From Eubacteriales bacterium (GTDB lineage: Bacteria; Bacillota; Clostridia; Oscillospirales; Butyricicoccaceae): 54,044 bases of DNA. The stretch's first letter is position 1. Each line of letters opens with the position of its first letter. Location of the stretch: the NCBI GenBank assembly GCA_030523305.1, contig JAUNIY010000005.1, forward strand, positions 1 through 54,044, in the 5' to 3' direction. Positions 7,477 to 15,779 of the stretch are shown here, in pieces. The position numbers and the translations under genes are program-made. A model generated the notes under the pieces. The model did no database searches and had not been told where the DNA came from. It saw nothing but the letters and a program-made list of their open reading frames with translations.

Positions 7477-8754
7477 TTATTCGTTGATTGCGGCGAACGC
7501 CTGCTCCAGGTCCTCGATGATGTCCTCGAGGTTTTCCAGGCCGACAGACAACCGTACCAGGCCCGGCGTGATGCCGCAGTCGATCAGCTGCTGATCGCTC
7601 AGCTGCCGGTGGGTGGAGGTTGCCGGATGCAGGATACAGCTGTGGATGTCCGCAACGTGTACCTCCAGCGAGATCAGCTTGAGGCTGTCAATGAACTGGG
7701 CTGCGCGTGCTCGCCCGCCGGCGATGGAGAACGAGATGACGCCGCTGGTGCCGTTGGGCAGATACTTTTGCGTCAGCGCATAATATGGATCAGAAGGCAG
7801 GGCCGGGAAGTTGATGGCTTCCACATCCTTCTGCTTTTCCAGGTATTTTGCTACGGCAAGGCCGTTTGCGCTGTGCTGGCGGATGCGCAGCGGCAGGGTC
7901 TGCAAGCCGAGGTCGAGCAGGAATGCGCCCATCGGGGTCTGGCAGGTGCCCAGATCGCGCATCAGCTGTACGCGCGCCTTGGTGATATATGCTGCCGCAC
8001 CGAAGGCTTCGGTATAGCGCAGTCCGTGGTACGATTCGTCCGGTTCGGTCAGTCCCGGGAATTTGCCGGAAGCGCCCCAGTCGAATTTACCGCTGTCAAC
8101 AATGACGCCGCCCATCTGGATGGCATGCCCGTCCATGTACTTGGTGGTAGAATGTACGACGATGTCCGCGCCGAAATCGAACGGGCGGCACAGGATCGGT
8201 GTGGCAAACGTATTGTCTACAATAAGCGGGATGCCGTTATCGTGTGCGAGCGCAGCCATTTTGTCAAAATCCAGCACATGCAGCGCAGGATTTGCGATGG
8301 TTTCGCCAAAGACTGCTTTGGTGTTCGGTTGGATTTCCTTTTGTAGCTCTTCCAGCGGTGCATCACCGTCGACAAACGTGACATCGATCCCCATTTTCTT
8401 CAGTGTGACGCCGAATAGGTTGAAGGTGCCGCCGTAAACCGCAGAAGCGCAAACGATATGGTCACCCGACTGTGCGATGTTCAGCACGGACAGCAGGGAA
8501 GCCGCCTGGCCGGAGCTGGTGCACAGTGCACCGACACCGCCTTCCAGTGCGGCGATTTTCTTTTCTACCGCATCGACGGTCGGGTTCCCCAGTCGGGTAT
8601 AAAACGCGTCGCCTGCGGTCAGGTCAAACAGCGCGCCGACATGCTCGGTGGAATCAAAAGTAAAGGTGGTGGATTGGTAAATCGGCAGTGCGCGTGCGCC
8701 GCCGTTGCCCGGCTCATAGCCGGCGTGGATGCATAAAGTCTCCGGTCTCATCAT
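7477..8754 (-). CDS. metY: O-acetylhomoserine sulfhydrylase
   Basis: A 425-residue PLP enzyme of the Cys/Met-metabolism family that makes homocysteine from O-acetylhomoserine and sulfide. Diagnostic features are the N-terminal ETLCIHAGY, the SGQAA phosphate-binding region, the VDNTFATP strand, and the PLP lysine in VHSTTKYMDGH near residue 206. The insertion with HGLRYTEAFG and the C-terminal STHRQLSDQQL are typical of MetY and not of cystathionine synthases. AAAGG lies eight bases before ATG 8754. The gene is single, divergent from the DUF896 operon, and I see no SAM riboswitch or T-box in its short leader. Confidence 0.95.
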   Translation of the reverse strand: MMRPETLCIHAGYEPGNGGARALPIYQSTTFTFDSTEHVGALFDLTAGDAFYTRLGNPTVDAVEKKIAALEGGVGALCTSSGQAASLLSVLNIAQSGDHIVCASAVYGGTFNLFGVTLKKMGIDVTFVDGDAPLEELQKEIQPNTKAVFGETIANPALHVLDFDKMAALAHDNGIPLIVDNTFATPILCRPFDFGADIVVHSTTKYMDGHAIQMGGVIVDSGKFDWGASGKFPGLTEPDESYHGLRYTEAFGAAAYITKARVQLMRDLGTCQTPMGAFLLDLGLQTLPLRIRQHSANGLAVAKYLEKQKDVEAINFPALPSDPYYALTQKYLPNGTSGVISFSIAGGRARAAQFIDSLKLISLEVHVADIHSCILHPATSTHRQLSDQQLIDCGITPGLVRLSVGLENLEDIIEDLEQAFAAINE

Positions 8755-8809
8755 AAAACCTACCTTTCTACTAGGTAAAATGCTGTAAAAGCGTAAAAAT
8801 CATATCAAT

Positions 8810-8838
8810 ACCGTACCATATGCGCAAAATACTGTCAA
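8810..8838 (-). promoter_or_regulatory. probable promoter of metY
   Basis: Minus-strand consensus -35 TTGACA at 8833-8838, a 17-base spacer and a weak -10 TACGGT at 8810-8815. Confidence 0.5.
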
Positions 8839-8856
8839 GTAAGAAATCATCGGCAC

Positions 8857-8885
8857 TTGCCACACCTACTGGAAAACGGTATAAT
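8857..8885 (+). promoter_or_regulatory. promoter of the DUF896-cca operon
   Basis: -35 TTGCCA at 8857-8862, a 17-base spacer and consensus -10 TATAAT at 8880-8885, back to back with the metY promoter. Confidence 0.8.
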
Positions 8886-8932
8886 ACATATAATGGGTAT
8901 ATCTTGGAACATTGTCAGGGAGGTTTTGCAGC

Positions 8933-9157
8933 ATGGAACGACAGAAGATCGACCGCATCAATGCGTTGGCCAAAAAAGCAAAGGCGGAGGGTTTGACGCC
9001 GGAGGAGACTGCTGAACAGAAGCAGTTGCGGGAGGAATATATTGCGGAATATCGGGCAAATCTGCAAGCGCAGCTGGATCATACTGTTGTCGTGGATCGG
9101 GACGGCAACAAACGCCCGCTCCGGAAAAAGCCGTACAATGGGCTGCGGCGCAATTGA
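8933..9157 (+). CDS. DUF896 (YnzC-type) small protein
   Basis: A 74-residue basic protein matching the DUF896 family (Bacillus YnzC/YneB relatives). It has the conserved opening MERQKIDRINALAKKAK, the EGLTPEE turn, and the second helix EYIAEYRANLQAQL, which together make a two-helix hairpin. The cellular role is unknown. AGGGAGG lies nine bases before ATG 8933. Its TGA ends two bases before the first likely start of the CCA-adding enzyme, so the two are co-translated. Confidence 0.9.
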   Translation: MERQKIDRINALAKKAKAEGLTPEETAEQKQLREEYIAEYRANLQAQLDHTVVVDRDGNKRPLRKKPYNGLRRN

Positions 9158-9158
9158 C

Positions 9159-10694
9159 ATGGGCTGTCTGTTTGATCTGCCGCAACATATCGTGGCTGTT
9201 TTGGACCGGCTGGAACAAGCAGGATATGCCAGCTATGTGGTCGGCGGAGCCGTACGCGACAGCCTCGCAGGCCGGACACCGCATGATTACGACGTTTGCA
9301 CCGCTGCGTTCCCGCAGCAGGTAGAGGATATTTTTTTCGATCATCATGTGATAGAGACCGGGCTGCAGCATGGGACCGTGACTGTGATGATGGAAGGGGA
9401 GCCGGTCGAGGTGACGACCTTCCGCACGGAAGGAAGCTATTCGGACGGGCGGCGGCCGGACAGCGTACAGTTTGTCACGGCCATTGCAGACGACCTTGCG
9501 CGGCGGGATTTCACGGTCAATGCCATGGCGTACAGCCCGCAGCGCGGCCTGTGCGATCCATTTGGCGGGCAGGACGATCTGCGGCGGAAGCTGCTGCGCT
9601 GTGTGGGCGATCCGGATGCAAGATTACAGGAGGACGCGCTGCGTATCCTGCGGGCGCTGCGGTTTGCAGCCCAACGCGGTTATGCAATAGAGCTGCAAAC
9701 GGTGCAGGCGCTGCGGCGCAACCAGCATGGACTGGCGCATGTTTCGGCCGAGCGCATCACGGCGGAGCTGCTGCAACTGGTGTGCGGCCCATATGCCGGC
9801 ACCGTCATGATGGAATATGCGGATATGATTACCGGGCTGCTGCCGGAGCTTGCGCCGATGGTGGGCTTTGCACAGCACAACCCGTATCACAAATATGATG
9901 TGTGGGAGCATTCTGTCCGGGCCATGGAGAGCATTCGGCCGGACCCGTTGCTGCGGCTGGCGATGCTGTTTCACGACTGTGGCAAGCCGGGGACATTCCA
10001 TATGGATGACAACGGCGTCGGGCATTTTTATGGGCATCCCATCCTGTCGTATCAGCTTGCGCAACAGGCCGCCCGGCATCTGCGTCTGCCGGTGCAGATG
10101 GAGCAGGAGCTGCTGTATCTGGTGCGGCATCACGACACACCGCTGGGGAATACCGTGCGCAGCGTGCGGCGCAAGCTGGCCGTGCACGGCGAGACACGGT
10201 TCCGCAACTTGTTGGCGGTGAAAAAAGCGGATTGTATCGGGCAGGGAACGACGCCGGAAAACCTGACCGAGCTGCTGGAAACAGAGGCATTGCTCGAGCA
10301 GGTTCTGGCGGAACAGGGGTGCCTGACGCGCAAGGATCTGGCGGTCAATGGGAACGATTTGCTGGCCTGGGGGATTTCCGGGCCGAGCATCGGGCGGTAT
10401 CTGTCCGAAATGCTCAACCGTGTGCTGGATGACCCGTCGTGCAATACACGTGAACGGCTGTATGAAATTTTTTTGGAGGTGCACAGCAGGCAGGGCTGCC
10501 TACAGCTGACGGTCAACGGCATCAGTGCGCGCTGCTGCGCGCGGCAAGTCAAGCGATTACTCGAAGCGCTTCCGGCGGTGACGCAGGTAGAGGTTGCGCT
10601 GGACAGTGGGCTGGTAAAATTATATGGACAAAACATACCGCTGGATCAGGTACAGGATACCTTGACAGCGGCGGGCTTTGAGGTGGCAATATGA
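9159..10694 (+). CDS. cca: CCA-adding tRNA nucleotidyltransferase with C-terminal HMA-like domain
   Basis: A 511-residue class II tRNA nucleotidyltransferase that builds or repairs the 3' CCA of tRNAs. The NTP site GGAVRD is at 29-34, the metal carboxylates DYD at 43-45, and RRDFTVNAMA near 120. An HD domain with VWEHS and FHDCGK follows from about 250 to 360. The usual family length is about 440. Here the chain goes on without a frameshift into residues about 446-511, which read as a beta-alpha-beta-beta-alpha-beta unit like heavy-metal-associated (HMA) domains: QLTVNGIS, then RLLEALPAV, VEVALDSGLV and TLTAAGFEV. The GMxCxxC copper motif is degraded to GISARCC. ATG 9138 is an alternative start. 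ATGA overlap joins it to the next gene. Confidence 0.93.
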   Translation: MGCLFDLPQHIVAVLDRLEQAGYASYVVGGAVRDSLAGRTPHDYDVCTAAFPQQVEDIFFDHHVIETGLQHGTVTVMMEGEPVEVTTFRTEGSYSDGRRPDSVQFVTAIADDLARRDFTVNAMAYSPQRGLCDPFGGQDDLRRKLLRCVGDPDARLQEDALRILRALRFAAQRGYAIELQTVQALRRNQHGLAHVSAERITAELLQLVCGPYAGTVMMEYADMITGLLPELAPMVGFAQHNPYHKYDVWEHSVRAMESIRPDPLLRLAMLFHDCGKPGTFHMDDNGVGHFYGHPILSYQLAQQAARHLRLPVQMEQELLYLVRHHDTPLGNTVRSVRRKLAVHGETRFRNLLAVKKADCIGQGTTPENLTELLETEALLEQVLAEQGCLTRKDLAVNGNDLLAWGISGPSIGRYLSEMLNRVLDDPSCNTRERLYEIFLEVHSRQGCLQLTVNGISARCCARQVKRLLEALPAVTQVEVALDSGLVKLYGQNIPLDQVQDTLTAAGFEVAI

Positions 10695-11272
10695 GTTTGG
10701 ATTACAGGCAGATGTTTATCGATCAGTACAAAGCGCACATCACGCGCCGCGGGGCAGACCGGCTGCTCGAGTGGCTGATCAGCTCGGATTTTTTCACGGC
10801 GCCCGCTTCCACCCGCTTCCATTCGGCCTACGAAGGCGGCTTGGTGGAGCATAGCCTGAACGTCTATAAGGTCTTTATGCACAAGCATTTTGTCGAAGGG
10901 GAGGACGATCCCGAAAGCGTTGCCATCGCAACGCTGCTGCACGATATCTGCAAGGCTGGCTTTTATGAGGTATCCTATCGCAACCGCAAAAACGATGCGG
11001 GCGTGTGGGAAAAGGTGCCGTATTATACCATCAACGACCGGTTTCCATATGGGCACGGCGAAAAATCCGTCTTCCTGATCGAACGCTTTATGCGGCTGAA
11101 AAATGAGGAGGCGGTTGCCATCCGCTGGCATATGGGCGGCTTTGATGATACGGCCAAGGCGGGCTCGTTTGCCATCGCGCATGCGTTTGAGCAGTATCCG
11201 CTGGCCGTCAAGGTGCATTTATCCGACCTGGAAGCGACATATCTATATGAAAACCGGCAGGAGGAGGGATAA
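10691..11272 (+). CDS. HD-domain phosphohydrolase
   Basis: A 193-residue member of the HD superfamily of metal-dependent phosphohydrolases. Metal ligands are visible as the early His in GLVEHSLNVY near residue 56, the HD pair in LLHDICKAGFY near 83, and the later GHGEKS and IRWHMGG. It is the minimal single-domain form often annotated simply as hydrolase; the substrate is unknown. ATG 10691 overlaps the cca stop (ATGA), so translation is coupled. Confidence 0.85.
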   Translation: MSLDYRQMFIDQYKAHITRRGADRLLEWLISSDFFTAPASTRFHSAYEGGLVEHSLNVYKVFMHKHFVEGEDDPESVAIATLLHDICKAGFYEVSYRNRKNDAGVWEKVPYYTINDRFPYGHGEKSVFLIERFMRLKNEEAVAIRWHMGGFDDTAKAGSFAIAHAFEQYPLAVKVHLSDLEATYLYENRQEEG

Positions 11273-11275
11273 TCC

Positions 11276-11674
11276 ATGGAAGCGAAAAAATTTACGATCC
11301 ACACCCCGCGTGAAGATTTCATCAACATTACCCGCAGCGTGCGGGAGACGGTAGAGCAAAGCGGCGCGCAGAGCGGGATTGTCGTCGTGTGGTGCGCGCA
11401 TACGACGGCGGGCATCACGGTCAACGAAAATGCAGATCCCGATGTCGTGACCGACATGTTGTATGGCCTAGAACAGGCGTATCCGGACAGAAGGGAATTC
11501 CGCCATATGGAGGGCAACTCCGCCGCGCACCTGAAATCCTCTGCGATGGGTGTGTCGAAGACCATCCCATTTGAGCAGGGCAAACTGCTGTTGGGTATTT
11601 GGCAGGGCATTTATTTCTGTGAATTTGACGGGCCGCGCACGCGCCAATACTATGTAAAGGTGATCGAGGGCTGA
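11276..11674 (+). CDS. YjbQ family protein (UPF0047)
   Basis: A 132-residue protein of the YjbQ/UPF0047 family. The signatures VVVWCAHTTAGITVNE, the GNSAAHLKSS loop and the GIWQGIYFCEFDGPR end strand are all present. E. coli YjbQ has weak thiamine phosphate synthase activity; the true role is not settled. It starts four bases after the HD gene and ends the operon. Its stop is two bases from the stop of the convergent ogg gene, and the nearest terminator lies inside ogg (11760-11787). Confidence 0.9.
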   Translation: MEAKKFTIHTPREDFINITRSVRETVEQSGAQSGIVVVWCAHTTAGITVNENADPDVVTDMLYGLEQAYPDRREFRHMEGNSAAHLKSSAMGVSKTIPFEQGKLLLGIWQGIYFCEFDGPRTRQYYVKVIEG

Positions 11675-11676
11675 GA

Positions 11677-12480
11677 CTATCGGTAATGCTCCCTCGTGTA
11701 GAAAAAGAAATACTGCTGATAGACGCCCGCATATGGGCTGTCGAGGAAGCGTTTCATGTCGCCGCTGTAATATGCGGCGGCTTTTTTCATCCAGGTATCC
11801 ACCGGGAACGCATCCAGCTTGTGCAGGCCGAACAGCAGGAAGCAATCCGCCACCTTCCGACCGACGCCGCGCAGCTGCATGATGTGGCTGCGGGCTTCCG
11901 CTGTGGACATCCCGCGCAGCGCGTCAAAATCCAATGCGCCCGATTGCACAGCCTGTGCCGCACCGATCAGATACGGCGTGCGGTATCCGGCGCGCAGGCC
12001 GGACAGATCCGCCGGTGTCAGCGCGGCGAGGGTATCCGCCTCCGGGAAGGTGTACCATACTTGACCTGCAAATGGGAGCGGTTTGCCGAGCTGCTCGCAC
12101 AGCCGTTGGACGATGCCGGTGATACGCGGGATGTTGTTGCACTGGGAGATGATAAACGTGCAAAGCGCTTCCCACGGCTCTTGCTGTAATATGCGGATGC
12201 CTTTACCAAATTCTGCCGCAGCGGCCGTAAACGCGTCGACGGCAAAGCTTTGGCGGATTGCGGTGTAATCGGTGTCACAGTCAAAGTATGCGCGCCACAG
12301 CGCGGCTGGACCGGGGCTTTGCACGCATAGCTTACCCTGTGCATCCCATACCTGTGCCGGTGTGCCGCGGACAATGCCGATATAACTGCCGTCCGGCTGC
12401 GGCGCCCAGCGGAAGCATTGGCCGCAGGTAAAGGTTTGCCGTGCGGAAAACGGCGAACCATCGAACTGTATCCATTCCAT
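11677..12480 (-). CDS. ogg: 8-oxoguanine DNA glycosylase/AP lyase (OGG1-type)
   Basis: A 267-residue base-excision repair enzyme. Residues 1-100 form the N-terminal OGG1-like domain with CGQCFRW. The helix-hairpin-helix LRGVGRKVADC near residue 205 carries the catalytic Lys (in GRKVA), and the catalytic Asp is in AFPVDTWMKK. I chose ATG 12480 because AGGAGA lies eight bases upstream; TTG 12486 would be too close. It is monocistronic with a promoter at 12508-12536 and is convergent with the yjbQ operon, with only two bases between the stop codons. Confidence 0.92.
   Translation of the reverse strand: MEWIQFDGSPFSARQTFTCGQCFRWAPQPDGSYIGIVRGTPAQVWDAQGKLCVQSPGPAALWRAYFDCDTDYTAIRQSFAVDAFTAAAAEFGKGIRILQQEPWEALCTFIISQCNNIPRITGIVQRLCEQLGKPLPFAGQVWYTFPEADTLAALTPADLSGLRAGYRTPYLIGAAQAVQSGALDFDALRGMSTAEARSHIMQLRGVGRKVADCFLLFGLHKLDAFPVDTWMKKAAAYYSGDMKRFLDSPYAGVYQQYFFFYTREHYR
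11760..11787 (+). terminator. terminator of the cca operon embedded in ogg
   Basis: CGCCGC, eight-base loop, GCGGCG, then GCTTTTTT on the plus strand. It lies about 85 bases past the yjbQ stop, inside the last third of the opposite-strand ogg coding region. Confidence 0.7.
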
Positions 12481-12507
12481 ACCCAAAATCTCCTGTTTTT
12501 TCTCGTT

Positions 12508-12536
12508 ATTTTAACATACTAGCAAGAATGACACAA
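12508..12536 (-). promoter_or_regulatory. probable promoter of ogg
   Basis: Minus-strand -35 TTGTGT at 12531-12536, a 17-base spacer and -10 TAAAAT at 12508-12513. Confidence 0.6.
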
Positions 12537-12586
12537 GAAAAACACAGGATTGTGTGATTTTTCCTGTAGGATGGAACGAGAAACTG

Positions 12587-12595
12587 TGCTATAAT
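12587..12595 (+). promoter_or_regulatory. extended -10 promoter of the NAGPA-type gene
   Basis: TGC followed by TATAAT (12590-12595) forms an extended -10. No good -35 is seen at the expected distance. Confidence 0.5.
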
Positions 12596-12667
12596 GATCT
12601 GCATAACGTCTGTGGTGCAAAGAATAGCGATGGGAAACCAACGAAGACAACCGATTGGGGTGAGTTT

Positions 12668-13954
12668 GTGAGCGACGGAGAGCAAAAACCGTCTTGGGTC
12701 ATGCTGGAAGAAGAGAAGGTAGAAGACCCGAAAAAAGTGAAAAAACAACATCGGGCGGCACGACGCGCACACAAAAGGCGGGCACGCCGTAGCAGGCGGC
12801 GCCTGCATTGCGTTCTGGCAGCAGCGGCAATGGTTGTGCTGTACTGCGTGCTGGTGTTTTCCCATATCCCGTTTATCGAAAAATGGCGCACGATTTACAT
12901 TGAAACGGCGATGGGGACAATGAACCACCAATGGCTGGCGACGATGTTCTTGCCGCAATCTGTCATTGACGACGTCATGAACGGCAGACGGACGGTTGAA
13001 TTGGAGCAGGAAAGTTATAACAGCTCCTGGGGAGACGATACGGCATTTGAGGCATCGAAGGAAGCGGTTGACACGTGGGAAGCTGTCCGGAAAAAATTTT
13101 CCGCGCTGTATCCGGAAATTGACCGCGATTCGCTTGAGCGATATATCGAGCGGCACGAACAGAGCGAGGTGCTGGACGACGACGGATATTTGCTGATCGA
13201 TGCGGCGGATTACAATGCGGATGAGACCGGCATCACGACGATCTATGGCGATCCGGTTTGCGCAATTGACACGCGAAACGGTATTGTGATTGTCGGTCTG
13301 CAGGGTGACGGGTATTGCGGGCGCATGGCGATTGTCAAAAATGCCGCGCAGGTCAAGCTTGCGGTTTCCAATTCCTTGGGCCATTCGGGCAGCTATTTGG
13401 AGGATATTTGCGAGCAAAATGACGCGGTACTCGGCATCAACGCCAGCGGCTTTGCCGATCCGGAGGGGACCGGAAATGGCGGCAATGCGATGGGTATCAT
13501 CTTTTGCGACGGAACACTGCACAGTGATGTGATGGATGAGACCATGAAGGTCATCAGCATGGACGCCTCCAACCGGCTCAACATATCCAATACGCTGCAG
13601 CGCGGCGCGCGCGATGCGATGCAGTTCAGTCCTGCGCTTGTGGTCGATGGGGAGCAGCTCATCAGCGGTTCTGCCGGTTGGGGATTGCAGCCGCGCTCGG
13701 TCATCGGACAGACAGAAAACGGGCAGATGTTGATGGCTGTTGTGGACGGCAGGCAGCCGGGATATTCCATCGGCATCACACTGGGCGACCTGACCGATAT
13801 CCTGTATCAATACGGCGCGTATCAGGCGTGTAATCTGGACGGCGGTTCCTCTGCGGTGATGTATTATCGCGGGCGCAATATCACGCGCTCCTCCGCAGTG
13901 ACGCCGGAAAAAGGGCGGCACATCCCGGATGCATGGATTGCCACAGGGAATTAA
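12668..13954 (+). CDS. membrane-anchored phosphodiester glycosidase family (NAGPA) protein
   Basis: A 428-residue protein starting at GTG 12668 with GGGGTGAG just before it. A very basic segment around residues 20-45 leads into one membrane helix (about 46-68), so the bulk should face outside. The C-terminal half matches the NAGPA phosphodiester glycosidase family. It has VLGINASGF, the GNAMGI strand, SPALVVDGE, the RSVIGQTENG segment and the terminal CNLDGGSSAVMYY, which is the family hallmark. Bacterial members are thought to act on wall polymers or exopolysaccharides (inference). Its stop overlaps that of the convergent transporter gene. Confidence 0.87.
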   Translation: MSDGEQKPSWVMLEEEKVEDPKKVKKQHRAARRAHKRRARRSRRRLHCVLAAAAMVVLYCVLVFSHIPFIEKWRTIYIETAMGTMNHQWLATMFLPQSVIDDVMNGRRTVELEQESYNSSWGDDTAFEASKEAVDTWEAVRKKFSALYPEIDRDSLERYIERHEQSEVLDDDGYLLIDAADYNADETGITTIYGDPVCAIDTRNGIVIVGLQGDGYCGRMAIVKNAAQVKLAVSNSLGHSGSYLEDICEQNDAVLGINASGFADPEGTGNGGNAMGIIFCDGTLHSDVMDETMKVISMDASNRLNISNTLQRGARDAMQFSPALVVDGEQLISGSAGWGLQPRSVIGQTENGQMLMAVVDGRQPGYSIGITLGDLTDILYQYGAYQACNLDGGSSAVMYYRGRNITRSSAVTPEKGRHIPDAWIATGN

Positions 13955-14916
13955 ATACGGCCAACCTGGCTCCTGCTTCGGCGGGAGCCTTTTTGCTTTC
14001 CCATGCGGCGATACAGCGGCACAAAGGCCAGCAGTGCAGCCAGATTGCACAACAGATGCAGCCAAGCAATTGTCAGGCTGTCGGCGGGCTGGGCCATGGC
14101 GTAGGGCAAAAACAGGCAACAGATCTGATGGATAGGCAATACAACGGCGGCACCCAGCAGATTGAACAGCAAATGCATCCACGCGGCCTGACGCGCTTCA
14201 CGCCCGGCATGGACGGCGGCGAGCATTGCCGTGACGCAGGTGCCGATGTTTTGCCCGAGGATGACCGGCAGGATGCAGCCGATGGATAGCATACCGGAGC
14301 CGGAAAGCGTTTGCAGCATCGCAATACAGGCGGAGGAGCTTTGCAGGATGGCCGTCACAGCGGTACCGGACAGCAGGCCGGTGAGCGGGGAATCCCAGGC
14401 GGACAGCAGCATGGAAAGCTGCGGCGTACCCGCGAGCGGCGCCAGCGCGTCCTGCATACGATACATACCGGCAAGCAGCGCAACAAGCCCTGCGCATACC
14501 GAAAGCAGCGGCGGGCAACGGCGGTATACCAGCAGCGGAAGCAGCAGGCACAGCAGCAATACGGGATGAATGCCCTGGAACAAGGCCGGGCCTTCGGTAC
14601 ACAGGCCAAAATGGACGAGGAATGCCGTGGTACAGGTGCCGAGGTTTGCGCCGGCAATCAGCCCCGCGGCTTGCTCCAGGGCGATGACATGGCCCGCGAC
14701 GAGGCCGACAATGATAATCGTGACGGCGGATGAGCTTTGGATGAAGGCGGTGACAACCGTGCCGAGAAGGACGGCCTGCCAGATGGATTGTGTGGCCTGC
14801 ATTAGCAGCGGCTGCAGCCGCTTTTGCGATAAGCGGCACAGGCCGCCGCGCAGCAGCTCCATCCCAAACAGAAATAGGGCGATTGCCCCAGCAAGGGGAA
14901 TGAAAAAGGGAACCAT
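13951..14916 (-). CDS. Na/Pi cotransporter family protein
   Basis: A 321-residue polytopic membrane protein of the NptA/SLC34 sodium-phosphate cotransporter family. It has the two inverted-repeat QSSSA motifs, TAFIQSSSAVT near residue 60 and TAILQSSSACIA near 190, each followed by a GxNxGTC loop (GANLGTC, GQNIGTC). It lacks the PhoU-like C-terminal domain many homologues carry and ends in a basic tail. GGTGA precedes ATG 14916. Its TAA at 13951-13953 overlaps the stop of the NAGPA gene, so the two genes meet tail to tail and share bases. Confidence 0.9.
   Translation of the reverse strand: MVPFFIPLAGAIALFLFGMELLRGGLCRLSQKRLQPLLMQATQSIWQAVLLGTVVTAFIQSSSAVTIIIVGLVAGHVIALEQAAGLIAGANLGTCTTAFLVHFGLCTEGPALFQGIHPVLLLCLLLPLLVYRRCPPLLSVCAGLVALLAGMYRMQDALAPLAGTPQLSMLLSAWDSPLTGLLSGTAVTAILQSSSACIAMLQTLSGSGMLSIGCILPVILGQNIGTCVTAMLAAVHAGREARQAAWMHLLFNLLGAAVVLPIHQICCLFLPYAMAQPADSLTIAWLHLLCNLAALLAFVPLYRRMGKQKGSRRSRSQVGRI
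13968..13994 (+). terminator. terminator of the NAGPA gene embedded in the transporter gene
   Basis: GGCTCCTGC, a TTCG tetraloop, GCGGGAGCC, then TTTTT on the plus strand. It lies inside the last codons of the opposite-strand Na/Pi gene. Confidence 0.85.
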
Positions 14917-15017
14917 AACTTCACCAACCTAGAAAATTTTTGGATGCATTCCCGGATTCGCGTGTGCTCGCAAACGATTCATGGCATCCTAATCATGATA
15001 TCTTTTTCATAATATTT

Positions 15018-15779
15018 ATGATGCAGGAGGTGAAAAATACGGCAAATACTGTTATACTGGTATCAACCGGAACGATTTCCGGAAGCCGGAGCAGGCAGGT
15101 GGCGCAGAGCGAGCTGTACGCGCGCTGCCTGGCAGGCATGGGCGGCATTGCCGTATACGATGGCGGTTATGGGAGCGCGCAACAGCTGGCGGAGACCTGC
15201 GACGCGTTGGTGCTGTCCGGCGGCGGGGATATCCATCCGGCGTATTATGGAAAACACATGACAGGATTGGATACCAGCGTGGATCAACAGCGGGACGAAC
15301 GCGAATGGGAGCTGCTGCGGCAGTTTTGTGCACGCAAAAAGCCTGTGCTCGGCATTTGCCGCGGCATTCAGGTCATTGATGTGTTTTTTGGTGGGACACT
15401 GTTCCGGCATCTCGGCACGGCGCATGTACATGATAACACGATTCATACCGTTGTGACATCGGAGCAGGGGCAGCTGCGCCCGTTGTTTGGGGAACGGCTG
15501 CCGGTAAACAGCTATCATCATCAGGCGATCCGTACACTGGGTGCCGGGCTGCATGTTGCCGCGGTGAGCGACGCGGACGGCGTGATTGAAGCGATTGAAC
15601 ACGACAGCCTGCCGGTCATGGCCGTACAATGGCATCCGGAGCGCATGGTGGAAGGCATTTGCCGGGATACCGACGTTGATATGCGCCCGCTGTTCGCCGC
15701 GTTTCTGGCTATGCAGGAAGGAAAGGAAGTACATCATTCATATGGGACAGCAAATACGTCAGATCAATCTGGAGGATGA
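15018..15779 (+). CDS. class I glutamine amidotransferase-like hydrolase (peptidase C26, PuuD-type)
   Basis: A protein of about 253 residues of the gamma-glutamyl-gamma-aminobutyrate hydrolase family. The nucleophile Cys is in LGICRGIQ, the catalytic His and Glu are in VQWHPE, and the oxyanion strand is LSGGGDIHP. The start is uncertain: ATG 15018 or 15021 has no ribosome binding site, while AGGAGGTGA at 15024-15032 has no standard start codon after it except its own GTG 15030. The first beta strand (VILVSTG) begins at about 15051, so the true start must be upstream of that. Substrates may be gamma-glutamyl amides. Overlaps the Smr gene. Confidence 0.85.
   Translation: MMQEVKNTANTVILVSTGTISGSRSRQVAQSELYARCLAGMGGIAVYDGGYGSAQQLAETCDALVLSGGGDIHPAYYGKHMTGLDTSVDQQRDEREWELLRQFCARKKPVLGICRGIQVIDVFFGGTLFRHLGTAHVHDNTIHTVVTSEQGQLRPLFGERLPVNSYHHQAIRTLGAGLHVAAVSDADGVIEAIEHDSLPVMAVQWHPERMVEGICRDTDVDMRPLFAAFLAMQEGKEVHHSYGTANTSDQSGG

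Noticed and set aside
7399..8932. A SAM riboswitch or T-box for metY
   Set aside because: The leader is too short and I see no such fold; only promoters are present.
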